This document shows, in pieces, positions 15,859 to 25,418 of a stretch of DNA of 64,000 nt. The stretch is from Lewinellaceae bacterium (GTDB lineage: Bacteria; Bacteroidota; Bacteroidia; Chitinophagales; Saprospiraceae), in the NCBI GenBank assembly GCA_020636005.1, contig JACJYR010000001.1:1746001-1810000 (forward strand), written 5' to 3'. The notes below the pieces were generated by a model, which was not told the origin of the DNA, ran no database searches, and saw nothing but the letters and a program-made list of their open reading frames with translations. A program made the translations under genes and the position numbers. Position 1 is the first letter of the stretch; each line of letters begins with the position of its first letter.

Positions 15859-17352
15859 TCACGGATTTTGCTCCAAATTAGGATTGGCATCAACCTCCCG
15901 CTGCGGGATGGGCAGCCGCAGTTTATTATCCTGGTAAGAATAGACTTTGCCATTATTCAGTACCTCCCGCTGCAGGCGCATCAAATCGTGGAAGTAATTT
16001 CCATCAAAAGCCAGCTCCACCCGGCGCTCCCGGATGATGGCTTCGCAGAGGGCTTCCATATCTATAAAGTCCGCTGCCTTAAATGAAATGAGGGAATCGC
16101 TTACCGGCACCAGTACACCATTTTCATCGAGTACCCGCATGGATCGCCGCCGGATTTTATTTATAAGGTCTATACTTTCTGCATTGATGCCTTGGGTGCG
16201 TGCCAGCGCCTCCGCCCGCATCAGCATCATTTCGGCCAGGCGGACGGTCGGGGCATCGTCTTCCCCCGGCAGCCAACTGTTCTCGTATTTATTGCAGCGG
16301 GCGGTGTCGCCCAATACCAGCAGATTTCCCCCTGAATACAAATTGGCGGGATCGCAGCGCAAATCAACAAACTGATAGCCTGCGTTTTGTATGCCCTGCC
16401 GCTGATCTTCCGTTAGCAATGCGGCATAGCCATTTTCTTTCAGGTCATCCGTGATGCCGGCAGTTTCCGGTGCATCGTTGTAAACGGAGGACAAGCCCCC
16501 AACGATGGGATCGCTTTCACCCGAACCGACAATGACCCAAATTTCCTCCATCGAACCTTCCTGGATGAAAAAATCCTGCGGTGTTTCCGTCAATTGGAAC
16601 AAATCTTCCCGTGCCAGAATGTCGCCCGCCAGGCTGGCCGCTTTTTCATAGTCCCTTTGTTGAAAAGCCAGCCTGGCGAGATAGGCCATTGCAGCAAATT
16701 GGGTAGCCCGTCCCCTGGCATTTGTCTCGGGCAACAAATCCTTCGCTTTTTCCAAATCCTGTAAAACTTGCCCGTACACCTTGCCGACGGTGGCCCTGGC
16801 GGGAAAGCCAATATCCTGTTTCGCCAAAACAGGTTCAAGCATCAGTGGTACGCCCGGTTTTTCCAAAAAACCATCGCCATAGGGCAGGGCATACAGCCGC
16901 ACCAATTCAAAATACAGTACGCCCCGTATGAACCGGGCCTCGCCCTCTATGCGATGGGCATCTTCCTCCCGGAATGCGGCATCCTGAACCACCACATCTG
17001 GCAACGCCTGCAGGATGGCGTTCACTTGATTGATGGCTCTATAGCATTGTGTCCAAAGATTTTCTGTTACCCAGTAGGTAGGCTCCATTTGGAGGGTTGA
17101 AACCTCTTCGAACCAACCTTTTGCATTGTACGCCATCAAATCAGGTAAGGCGGGGATGAGGCCGCCCATCGCATCGCCATCCTGGATTAGATCATAAGCG
17201 CCGACCAGGGCAGCCTCCAAATCCGAACCTGTTTCAAAAACCTGGGTAATGGGCAGTTGGTCTGTTGGCTGTGGATCATCCAAAAAACCGTTGCAGGAAA
17301 ATAGGATGCAGCCCATCAGGAAGCAGAGGAAGGGGAAGGTTGGGTTATTCAT
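15859..17352 (-). CDS. SusD/RagB-family surface lipoprotein
   Basis: A 497-residue lipoprotein. ATG 17352 gives a proper signal (MNNPTFPFLCFLMGCILFSC, Cys20 as lipid site). The SusD fold is seen in DDPQPTDQLP, FETGSDLEAALVGAYDLIQ, LWTQCYRAINQVNAILQALP, the TPR helices GEARFIRGVLYFELVRLYALPYG, the AEMMLMRAEALAR helix, and the ERRVELAFDGNYFHDLMRLQRE segment near the C-terminus. SusD proteins sit on the SusC channel and capture glycans or peptides at the surface. The gene begins 11 bases after the SusC gene ends on the same strand, the normal SusC-SusD operon order. The ligand is unknown: no glycoside hydrolase or protease lies in the same cluster. Confidence 0.93.
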   Translation of the reverse strand: MNNPTFPFLCFLMGCILFSCNGFLDDPQPTDQLPITQVFETGSDLEAALVGAYDLIQDGDAMGGLIPALPDLMAYNAKGWFEEVSTLQMEPTYWVTENLWTQCYRAINQVNAILQALPDVVVQDAAFREEDAHRIEGEARFIRGVLYFELVRLYALPYGDGFLEKPGVPLMLEPVLAKQDIGFPARATVGKVYGQVLQDLEKAKDLLPETNARGRATQFAAMAYLARLAFQQRDYEKAASLAGDILAREDLFQLTETPQDFFIQEGSMEEIWVIVGSGESDPIVGGLSSVYNDAPETAGITDDLKENGYAALLTEDQRQGIQNAGYQFVDLRCDPANLYSGGNLLVLGDTARCNKYENSWLPGEDDAPTVRLAEMMLMRAEALARTQGINAESIDLINKIRRRSMRVLDENGVLVPVSDSLISFKAADFIDMEALCEAIIRERRVELAFDGNYFHDLMRLQREVLNNGKVYSYQDNKLRLPIPQREVDANPNLEQNP

Positions 17353-17362
17353 TGTGTAGTGT

Positions 17363-20350
17363 TTAAAAATCAAGGCTAAATCCCAGTGTATAAGTCCTGG
17401 CGGCGGGCAGGTTGTAGCGCACAGCGCCAAGCCCGGCACTTTCCGCCGGGTAGAACTCGCTGTCGGGATCGAGGCCCCTGAATTTTGTAAAGGTCAACAG
17501 GTTTTGGGCGGCGGCAAACACATTCAGCCGCATCGGTTTAGCAGTGTCCATGCAGAAAGTATAGCCCAGCCGCAGGTTTTGCAGGCGCAGGAAATCCCCG
17601 CTGTCGAGGTAGCGGGTGGACTGATGGGTGCCGTTTCCGACATACAATCTGGGCTGCGGCACGTCGGTCTCGGTATGGGTTGGCGTCCAGTAGTCAAGCT
17701 GGTTGCGGTTTTGGTTGTCGCCCCAGGTGCCGTTCTGCTCCATGTTGCTGTCCTCCATATAGATTTTATGGCCTGTTTTAAAATGGAAAAAAGCCGTGAG
17801 GTCGAAATTTTTATACTGAAAAACATTGGTAAAACCGCCGGTGAAGATGGGGATGGATCGCCCCACGACCTTCCGGTTGGCATCGGAGGCATCATTGGCC
17901 ACGATGTTCCCTCCTATGTCATAAAAAAGCGCATCGCCGTTGTTTGGGTTAACACCGGCATATTCCACCAGATAAAAGGAGCCGGCGGATTCGCCCGGCC
18001 TGAACAGCGAACGGCCATTCAGGATGATGTCGTCGTCCTGCCCATCGCCATCCTGGTCGGCAAGTTGTAGCACTTCGTTTTTCAGGGTGGCACCGTTCAG
18101 TTGCAGGTTCCAGTTGAAATCTCCTTTCAGCAGGCCGAGATCCAGGAAAAATTCGAGGCCCTGGTTGCGCACTTTGCCCACGTTCGAGGTGAGCACACTG
18201 ATGCCGTTGGTGGCGGGCACCGGTTTTTCCAGCAGCAGGTCGCTGGTTTCCTTGATGAAATACTCGACCGAGCCGTTCACCCGGCCGTTCCAGAGGCTGA
18301 ACTCCAGGCCGGCGTCCCACTGGAGGTTTTTCTCCCAACCCAGCCCGTCATTCTCGATGGACTGGATGACAAACCCTGGCTCCCCTGCATATTCGGGGTT
18401 GAAATTAACTAGGCCCCGTGCCGCAAAGTCGTTTATATTGGCATTGCCGGCCAGGCCAATGCTGGCCCTGAGTTTCAGGAAATCAAGCTGCTGTATTTTT
18501 AAAAAATCCTCCTGTGAAACGACCCATCCCGCTGAGAGGGCAGGGAAAAAGCCATAGCGGTTTTCGCTGCCAAAACGGGAAGAACCATCGTAGCGGGCGG
18601 AGAGGGTCAGCAGGTATTTGTTGTTGAAATCGTAGTTGAGGCGGGCCATATAGCCCAGGAAAGCCGCCTCGGATTGAAACGTGCCAACGTACTCAATCTG
18701 TGCTGCCGATCCAACGAACCGGGGGCTTTCGCCAGCGAACCCGGAGCCATCCACGGTCAGGAAGTCGTGGTTTTCCCTGGTAAGGTGAAAGCCGGCGGTG
18801 GCTTCCAAACCATGCCCATTGCCAAAAGCGGTGCGCCAGTTGGCCAGGGTGGTCCAGTTGTAATTGAGCACTTCCTGCCGCGACGACAAGGCCCATCCGC
18901 TGGGTTGTCCGAACCAGGTGGCGGCCCCGAATCTTAAGTCCTGCTTTTCCTGGCTGTATTCCGTTCCGAAGGCAGTGGTAAAGCGCAGGTTGCGGCGTGG
19001 CTCCCAGGCCAGGTGGGCGTTCAGCAGGAGCTGCGAGCGGGTGGCCTCTATCCATTGGTCTTCCAGCACGGTACAGGGGTTGCCTATGAAATCCCCCACC
19101 TGGCCGTTGCTCGAAATCAAAGGCTCCCGGCGGCATTCCCCGTTTTCGTCGAGGGCTACCACGTTGGGGTGGTACCAGGAAGTAGCGCCCCAGGCTGAGC
19201 CTGCCCATTGGTTGCCGGTGCGGTCGTCAATCACCTGGCTGGGGTTGATGGAGATACCGGCCGTCAGGCGGTCGTTTATTTTTTGTTCAAAATTGGAGCG
19301 GATGCTGTACCGTTTCAGGCCGATGGTGCGCAGGTAGAAATCCTCATCCCGCACCGAGCCGCCGATGTAGTATTTGGTGTTGGGCGAGCCGCCCGAAACG
19401 CTGACGTTGGCCTCCTGCACCCAGCCTTTGCGCAGCAGCAAATCCTGCCAGTTGGTGGTAGGCTCGGCGGCGGGGGCATCATAAAACACTGCTGGATTGG
19501 TTTCGCCTGCATTGACCGCCGCCACATTCCACAGCGTGGCATACTCCGGGCCGGTGAGCAGGTCCCGCTTTTTGGAGATTTCAGAAAAACCGGCGTAGTA
19601 GCCCAGGCTGACTTTTGGCGCAGCGTTGAATTTCCCGCTTTTGGTGCTGATTAAAATGACGCCGTTGGAACCCCGTGAGCCGTAAATGGCCGCCGCCGCT
19701 GCGTCTTTCAGCACCTCCACCGATTCGATGTCGTTGGCGTCCAGGGCAATGTAGGGGTTGGTGGTATAGCCAAGTACGCTGCCCGGCCGGGAGGCCAGCA
19801 CCAAACCGTCCACCACCACCAGCGGCTGGTTGCCCGCGCTGATGCTGCCAGTGCCGCGGAGGCGGATGATGGCCTCGGCATTCAGGCCTCCGGAGGCGTT
19901 GGTCACTACCACGCCCGGCATGCGGCCCTGCAAGGCCCGCTGAAAACTGGGGACAGAAACATCGCTGAACACCTCCGCTCCCACGGTGGAAATGGAACTG
20001 GTGACCTGCCGCCTGCGCTGATCGCCAAAGCCCAGCACGACGACCTCGTCCAACTGGTTAGCGCTTTCCGCCATTTCCACATCCAGTTCCGTCTTGCCGG
20101 CCACGGCAATTTCCTGCGTTTCGTAGCCAAGGTATTTGAAGATCAGCACGGCATCGGCAGGTGCTTTCAGGGAGTAGGTGCCATCGGCGGCAGAGGCTGT
20201 ACCAGTGGTGCTGCCTTTTATCAGGACAGTAGCGCTGGGCAAGGCTTCGCCCGCTGGGGAGACGACTTTGCCATGAACAATATTGGATTGGGCATTGATA
20301 GTAAATGCCAGGAGCGGGAAGAAGAATAGGGGGAGTAGGTGCTTTGTCAT
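17363..20350 (-). CDS. SusC/RagA-family TonB-linked outer-membrane protein
   Basis: A 995-residue outer-membrane transporter with a signal peptide (residues 1-20, ending FTINAQ), an N-terminal carboxypeptidase-D-like domain (about 22-105, GEALPSATVLIKGSTTGTAS), a TonB-box region with VVVLGFGDQRRRQVTSSIS, a plug domain (about 125-235: GRMPGVVVTNASGG, VVVDGLVL, VEVLKDAAAAAIYGSRGSNG) and a long beta-barrel ending TYTLGFSLDF. It partners the SusD lipoprotein in energy-dependent import. It is divergent from the hybrid two-component gene, whose product probably regulates it. Confidence 0.95.
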   Translation of the reverse strand: MTKHLLPLFFFPLLAFTINAQSNIVHGKVVSPAGEALPSATVLIKGSTTGTASAADGTYSLKAPADAVLIFKYLGYETQEIAVAGKTELDVEMAESANQLDEVVVLGFGDQRRRQVTSSISTVGAEVFSDVSVPSFQRALQGRMPGVVVTNASGGLNAEAIIRLRGTGSISAGNQPLVVVDGLVLASRPGSVLGYTTNPYIALDANDIESVEVLKDAAAAAIYGSRGSNGVILISTKSGKFNAAPKVSLGYYAGFSEISKKRDLLTGPEYATLWNVAAVNAGETNPAVFYDAPAAEPTTNWQDLLLRKGWVQEANVSVSGGSPNTKYYIGGSVRDEDFYLRTIGLKRYSIRSNFEQKINDRLTAGISINPSQVIDDRTGNQWAGSAWGATSWYHPNVVALDENGECRREPLISSNGQVGDFIGNPCTVLEDQWIEATRSQLLLNAHLAWEPRRNLRFTTAFGTEYSQEKQDLRFGAATWFGQPSGWALSSRQEVLNYNWTTLANWRTAFGNGHGLEATAGFHLTRENHDFLTVDGSGFAGESPRFVGSAAQIEYVGTFQSEAAFLGYMARLNYDFNNKYLLTLSARYDGSSRFGSENRYGFFPALSAGWVVSQEDFLKIQQLDFLKLRASIGLAGNANINDFAARGLVNFNPEYAGEPGFVIQSIENDGLGWEKNLQWDAGLEFSLWNGRVNGSVEYFIKETSDLLLEKPVPATNGISVLTSNVGKVRNQGLEFFLDLGLLKGDFNWNLQLNGATLKNEVLQLADQDGDGQDDDIILNGRSLFRPGESAGSFYLVEYAGVNPNNGDALFYDIGGNIVANDASDANRKVVGRSIPIFTGGFTNVFQYKNFDLTAFFHFKTGHKIYMEDSNMEQNGTWGDNQNRNQLDYWTPTHTETDVPQPRLYVGNGTHQSTRYLDSGDFLRLQNLRLGYTFCMDTAKPMRLNVFAAAQNLLTFTKFRGLDPDSEFYPAESAGLGAVRYNLPAARTYTLGFSLDF

Positions 20351-20448
20351 GCGTTTGGTTTTTTAATGGGTAAAATTTGGTCACGATGCAAGATAAAGAA
20401 TGAGGATTGAAAAAGTTAAGGTTTTGTCCCTTATCTTCACAGGTACGG
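20351..20448. promoter_or_regulatory. Divergent promoter region between susC-like gene and hybrid regulator
   Basis: These 98 bases must hold both promoters. On the plus strand TATCTTCA (20432-20439) resembles a -7 box, and on the minus strand TATCTTGC lies near 20390. Both are imperfect, as expected for activator-dependent promoters. No clear operator repeat was found. Confidence 0.45.
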
Positions 20449-23400
20449 ATGAACACATGGAAAATGCCCCATTTAAAATATACCCTCCCTTTTGTTTCCC
20501 TGGCAATGCTTGCCTTGCTATCCGTTCCATGTTTTTCCCAGTACAAGTCCATCCGCTTTGATCGCCTCACCGTAGAGGACGGCCTGCCCAACCCTTCCGT
20601 CATGGACATCATGCAGGACCGGCAAGGATTTATCTGGATCGGCACCCTGTCGGGCATCGTGCGCTACGACGGGTACGAGATGAAAACCTACTTCCTCTCG
20701 GCCTCTATGCAGGACAGCCTGCCCACCCGCAACATCCCGAATTTTTACCAGGACAAATCCGGCAACATTTGGGTGGGGTTTCAATACGACGATATTTCCC
20801 CCAAACTATACCGCTACGATGCCAGGCTCGATCTCTTCGTTCCCTATCTATACGACCCCAACCGTAAATCAAGCCAAATCAGGGCAGGTATTTCTACCAT
20901 GCGGGAAGACCGGCTCGGGCGCCTGCTCGTGGGCACGTGGTGGGAAGGACTTTTTGCCATTGACATCAAAAAAGGAAAAGAAGGCATAGCGCCGAAAGAC
21001 TTGCCGTTTCTGCATTTGTACCCCAGTGCTGCCGACACCCTGTTAGGTAGAAGCAATGTGATCGGCAAAGGCTGGGGCGAGGACAGCGATGGCAACTTCT
21101 GGATGCCCACCGACGACGGCCTTTGCAAGTTCATACCGGGAGAAGACCGCTTTGAAACCTATTATTTTACGACCGACACCGTTGATCTCGCCAACGAGTT
21201 TGGGGTGGTTCAATTTGAAAAACCCAATACCCTGTGGGTTGGCTCTGCCATACACGGCTTGCTAATATTTAATACGAAGGAAAAAAAATTCGTGCAGCAA
21301 TACCGCCACGACCCGGCCGACCCCTTCAGCATTTCCCCGGGTGCAATTTGGAAAATCATCAAAGTAAAAAATGGCAACTACTGGTTGGGCGTGAACGGGC
21401 GCATGGATATTTTCAACCCTGCCACCGGGAAGTTCACCCACATCAGGGACGACGACCAAAATAATATGGATGATGATTTTTTTGCCTGGAACAACGCCCT
21501 CATCGAGGACTACTCCGGCAACATCTGGGCAGCCACCTGGCAGCAGGGCATTTATAAATACAATCCCGGCAAGGGCCGCTTCCACCTGCTGCGGCCCGAC
21601 GGCAAGGTTTTGCCAGGCATTAAGCAATTGAGCGCTATTTTCGAAGACAGCGAGGGCTATGTTTGGCTGGCCTCTGACGGGGAGGGGCTGGTACGGTGGG
21701 ATCGGAAAAACAATACTTTCCGCCAATTCCGCCACCGGGCGGGCGACAAGAGCAGCCTGGGCAGCAACTTGGTTTCAAGCATGATCCAAAACCCGGATGG
21801 GAGCTTTTGGGTCGGAACTTATAACGGCTTGGACTTGATGGAAGCAAACGGCAGGGTCAGCAGGCATTTTATACCTTTCCGGGAGGAGCGTTCTACCATT
21901 ATCCGAAGAGCTAAAAACGGCAGCTTGTGGGCAACATCGTTTGCCAGCGACCCCGGCTTCTGCCAACTGACCGATCCAGCAAACGGCACCTTCAAGTGCT
22001 ATTCCTCTAAAATGGAAAACCTCGGCGGCATCAGTGGCATAGTGGCCATGGAGGAGGACAGCATGGGCAGGCTTTGGCTGGGCATTAATCAATCGGGCTT
22101 CTACATCTTCGATCCTGTTACTGAGAAATTCGGACATTACGCCGAGGCGTATGGCGTCCACGATATCCATTTCGACCGCTACGGCAACACCTGGCTGGCC
22201 ACCCATAGCGCAGGCCTGAAACTTTGGGACCAGGAGCAGAAACAAATCCTGCATTTGCCAAAATCAGTACACGACAAAATCGGCATTACGAGGGACATGC
22301 TGGAAGACGGCCAGGGTTTTCTGTGGTTAAACACGCCCGATGGTATCGTGAAATTCGACCCGCAGGCCCGGAAGGTAGTTCAAAGTTTCAGCAGGCTGCA
22401 ATGGATGGCCAAAGAGGAGCCGTGGTACAGTTGGGAAACTTGTTTGAAAACCCGCAGCGGGGAAATGTTCTTCAACAGCCCCAGCGGGGTCTTGTACTTC
22501 CACCCCGACAGCCTACAAACAGACTCCTTCCCCCCGAAAGTGGCGCTGACGGATTTCCGCTTGTTCAATAAATCAATTGTGCCGGGTGAGGACAGCCCAC
22601 TGCAAATTGACATTTCGCAAACACAGGAAATCACGCTGGCACATTGGCAAAACGACCTCTCGTTCGTCTTTGCCGCTCTGCATTTCAAGTCGCCGATAGA
22701 AAACACTTACCAATACATATTGGAAAACTACGACCAGGAATGGCGCAACAACGGAACAGACCGAAGCGCCAACTACACCAACCTCAGCCCCGGAAATTAT
22801 ACCTTCAAGGTAAAAGCAGCCAATAGCGACGGCGTGTGGGGCGAACCCATTTCGCTCAAAATAATCATCCATTCCCCCTGGTGGCTTTCCTGGTGGGCTA
22901 TCCTGCTCTATGTTGTGACGATGGGAAGTTTGCTTTGGGGAATTATAAATTATGAACTCAAACGGCAGAAGGCAACTGCAGAAGCCGGACGCCTGGCCGA
23001 ACTCGATACGGTAAAGACCAAACTTTACACCAACATCACCCACGAATTCCGCACCCCGCTCACGGTCATTCTGGGGCTGGCAGATCAGCTCCAGGCACAG
23101 GCAAACCAAGGCATGAAAATGAGCTTGGGCATGATCAAGCGCAACGGCAGGCAACTGCTCCACCTGGTGAACCAGATCCTCGACCTCTCGAAACTGGAAT
23201 CCGGCTTCCTGACCCTGAATTTCAAACAGGGCGATGTGGTGGCTTACCTCCGCTACCTCACCGAATCTTTCCATTCGCACGCCATCCAGCAAAACATCGA
23301 GGTCCATTTTGTCAGTGGGCAGGAGGAGATCTTCATGGATTTCGACCCCGAGCGGCTCCAGCAGATAGTGGCCAACTTGCTGTCCAATGCCATCAAATTC

Positions 23401-24558
23401 ACACCGGGCGGCGGCACGGTGACGGTCTCCGTCGAGGAGGCGGATCAGCAAATGCTGCTCAAAGTGCAGGACACAGGCACCGGCATCCCGCCAGAAAAGC
23501 TGCCGAAGATCTTCGACCGTTTTTACCAGGCCGATCCCTCCGCCACCCGGCAGGGCGGTGGGACAGGCATCGGGCTGGCCCTGACGAAGGAATTGGTGAA
23601 ACTAAGCGGTGGTGAAATATCCGTGGATAGCCAGCCTGGCGAGGGTACGGCGTTTTTGGTGAAATTGCCCATCAAAAGAGAAGCAGCCCTGTTTTCCTTT
23701 TCCCAACTGGGTGAAATGGACCTTGCATTGACGCTCCCTTCCACCCCTCTCGGGCACCTAAAAGCAGGGACAAAAAAGGCTTCGCCCAAAGCGCCCCTCG
23801 TACTGCTCGTGGAAGACAATGCCGACGTGGTCGCCTACCTGGCCTCCTGCCTCGACGGCGAATACCGCATCGCCGTAGCCACAGACGGGCAGCAGGGTAT
23901 CAATCAGGCGCTGGAACTGGTGCCCGACCTCATCGTCAGCGATGTGATGATGCCGGAAAAAGACGGCTTTGAAGTCTGCGATTTTTTGAAAAACGACGAG
24001 CGCACCAGCCACATCCCCATCATCCTGCTCACCGCCAAGGTGGACGAAGCCTCGAAGCTGACGGGCCTCCGCCGTGGCGCCGATGCCTACCTCGCCAAGC
24101 CCTTCAACCCGGCAGAACTGCGGGTGCGGGCGGCGAAGCTGTTGGAACTGCGCCAGAAGCTACAGGCCCATTACCGCAAAATGGCTGGTATGCCACAGCC
24201 TGTTGAGCAATCCGCCCCTGCCACCCACCAACTCACGGAGAATGTTTTTTTGAAAAAAGTGCGCATCGCCATAGAAGCCCGCCTGGACGATGCCTCCCTG
24301 ACCATTCCCGACCTGGCCACCGACCTGGCCATGAGCCGCACGCAACTGCACCGGAAACTGGCGGCACTGACGGGCCTGTCGCCCGGCCAATTTGTCCGCA
24401 ACGTCCGCATCGAACAGTCGAAAGCCTTTTTGCAGGATCTTACGCTCAACGTTTCGGAAGTAGCCTTCAAGGTTGGCTTCAACGATCCGGATTATTTTTC
24501 GAAGGTGTTCCGGGAAACGGTCGGGGCCACGCCGTCGGCGTTCCGGGATGGGTTGTGA
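20449..24558 (+). CDS. Hybrid two-component system sensor/regulator (HTCS)
   Basis: One chain carries a whole two-component pathway (1369 residues from ATG 20449; ATG 20464 is also possible, TTG 20407 unlikely). In order: signal/TM anchor (about 8-30), a two-bladed periplasmic beta-propeller sensor (repeats such as DGLPNPSVMDIMQDRQGFIWIG), Y_Y_Y domain (NYTNLSPGNYTFKVKAANSDG), TM helix (about 805-825), HisKA with THEFRTPLT (phospho-His near 865), HATPase with NLLSNAIKFT, DTGTGIPPEKL and GTGIGLALTKEL, REC with DLIVSDVMMPEKDG (Asp near 1164), and AraC-type HTH (ATDLAMSRTQLHRKLAALTG, then the second helix pair to VGFNDPDYFSKVFRE). HTCS proteins sense a breakdown product in the periplasm and activate their own SusC/D genes, here directly divergent. 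Confidence 0.95.
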   Translation: MNTWKMPHLKYTLPFVSLAMLALLSVPCFSQYKSIRFDRLTVEDGLPNPSVMDIMQDRQGFIWIGTLSGIVRYDGYEMKTYFLSASMQDSLPTRNIPNFYQDKSGNIWVGFQYDDISPKLYRYDARLDLFVPYLYDPNRKSSQIRAGISTMREDRLGRLLVGTWWEGLFAIDIKKGKEGIAPKDLPFLHLYPSAADTLLGRSNVIGKGWGEDSDGNFWMPTDDGLCKFIPGEDRFETYYFTTDTVDLANEFGVVQFEKPNTLWVGSAIHGLLIFNTKEKKFVQQYRHDPADPFSISPGAIWKIIKVKNGNYWLGVNGRMDIFNPATGKFTHIRDDDQNNMDDDFFAWNNALIEDYSGNIWAATWQQGIYKYNPGKGRFHLLRPDGKVLPGIKQLSAIFEDSEGYVWLASDGEGLVRWDRKNNTFRQFRHRAGDKSSLGSNLVSSMIQNPDGSFWVGTYNGLDLMEANGRVSRHFIPFREERSTIIRRAKNGSLWATSFASDPGFCQLTDPANGTFKCYSSKMENLGGISGIVAMEEDSMGRLWLGINQSGFYIFDPVTEKFGHYAEAYGVHDIHFDRYGNTWLATHSAGLKLWDQEQKQILHLPKSVHDKIGITRDMLEDGQGFLWLNTPDGIVKFDPQARKVVQSFSRLQWMAKEEPWYSWETCLKTRSGEMFFNSPSGVLYFHPDSLQTDSFPPKVALTDFRLFNKSIVPGEDSPLQIDISQTQEITLAHWQNDLSFVFAALHFKSPIENTYQYILENYDQEWRNNGTDRSANYTNLSPGNYTFKVKAANSDGVWGEPISLKIIIHSPWWLSWWAILLYVVTMGSLLWGIINYELKRQKATAEAGRLAELDTVKTKLYTNITHEFRTPLTVILGLADQLQAQANQGMKMSLGMIKRNGRQLLHLVNQILDLSKLESGFLTLNFKQGDVVAYLRYLTESFHSHAIQQNIEVHFVSGQEEIFMDFDPERLQQIVANLLSNAIKFTPGGGTVTVSVEEADQQMLLKVQDTGTGIPPEKLPKIFDRFYQADPSATRQGGGTGIGLALTKELVKLSGGEISVDSQPGEGTAFLVKLPIKREAALFSFSQLGEMDLALTLPSTPLGHLKAGTKKASPKAPLVLLVEDNADVVAYLASCLDGEYRIAVATDGQQGINQALELVPDLIVSDVMMPEKDGFEVCDFLKNDERTSHIPIILLTAKVDEASKLTGLRRGADAYLAKPFNPAELRVRAAKLLELRQKLQAHYRKMAGMPQPVEQSAPATHQLTENVFLKKVRIAIEARLDDASLTIPDLATDLAMSRTQLHRKLAALTGLSPGQFVRNVRIEQSKAFLQDLTLNVSEVAFKVGFNDPDYFSKVFRETVGATPSAFRDGL

Positions 24559-24853
24559 ATTTTTTTTTACCGTTCGGTGTCACTTTGGACTATTTTCCCG
24601 CATCAACCGGGTGGATGAACAAATTTTCGGGGTTTTTGAACAGATTTTCGGGGTCGTGTTTGCCTTTTCTGCGCTAATGTTGCAGGGCTTTCGAGGGAGG
24701 AGGCTTGGTCCCCAAAAGACCGGTTTTATTTATAGCCCGCAGTCCAAAGGGAAATATTTAAATTACCTCTTTTTTGGTTTTCTATTAAGATGATGCCTGT
24801 TGATAGCGCTTCATTACGCAATCGTAAAAAAATATTTACCAAATAAATAACTC
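24559..24853. other. Spacer upstream of the lipoprotein/CHAT genes
   Basis: No gene is seen. It holds the direct-repeat promoter at 24617-24682 followed by an AT-rich leader of about 165 bases with poly-A and poly-T runs before the ATG at 24854. Confidence 0.5.
24617..24682 (+). promoter_or_regulatory. Promoter with two 21-bp direct repeats (copy 1)
   Basis: GAACAAATTTTCGGGG starts at 24617 and GAACAGATTTTCGGGG at 24638, a spacing of 21 bases or two helical turns. A -7-like box TAATGTTG follows at 24675-24682. No -33 box is present. The same arrangement, with the same 37 bases from the second repeat to the -7 box, occurs at 30081-30146. Confidence 0.65.
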
Positions 24854-25387
24854 ATGATGAAATGTCTTTCTGTTTTGATTTGCTTGTTTGTATTTTCTAC
24901 TCTTTTCATTTCTTGCCTTAATGAAAAGGAAGTTGAATTTATTAAGCAATATGGCCAGATTGAAGGTACTGAATTCCATACTCCTTCTATTGGTGAAGCA
25001 TTATTAGCCATTGCTGATGAAGAAGGAAACAGAGTCCAGGAATATTACTCCGCCAATAAATTGTATCATAAATACCTTAAGGAAGCCGATATTTCAATTG
25101 CCGGATGTCCCTGCGATCCTACAGGTAAGTGCCTATGGAATAGAAGAGCATTGATTCGTATTATCAATGAATTTAAGTATTTTGACGTTGTCGAATACCA
25201 CCTTGAGAATAGTGCTGGGGAGATAATTTCTAAATCTGTCAATCGGGTTGATTCTCCTTTGAAAAATTTTTCCGTGTTTGAAATGGATGGTATAGACAAT
25301 ATCACGGAAAAAGTAATTTTTATGTCTTTCAAGTTAAGAGGCGAGAGTGAACCTCATAGATTGCCAATTAATATCCCCGACAATTGA
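24854..25387 (+). CDS. Hypothetical lipoprotein upstream of the CHAT protein
   Basis: A 177-residue protein with a lipoprotein signal (hydrophobic 4-18, lipobox LFISC, Cys21). I do not recognise a family. The mature part contains the paired cysteines CPCDPTGKC (about 92-100), which could bind metal or form a disulfide, and then alternating beta strands. Base composition is clearly AT-rich compared with the core. The stop is 31 bases before the GTG of the CHAT gene on the same strand, so both are probably expressed from the direct-repeat promoter at 24617. Alternative ATG one codon downstream (MKCLS). Confidence 0.7.
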   Translation: MMKCLSVLICLFVFSTLFISCLNEKEVEFIKQYGQIEGTEFHTPSIGEALLAIADEEGNRVQEYYSANKLYHKYLKEADISIAGCPCDPTGKCLWNRRALIRIINEFKYFDVVEYHLENSAGEIISKSVNRVDSPLKNFSVFEMDGIDNITEKVIFMSFKLRGESEPHRLPINIPDN

Positions 25388-25418
25388 GGGCCAACACCAA
25401 AAGTCAAATAAGTAAAAT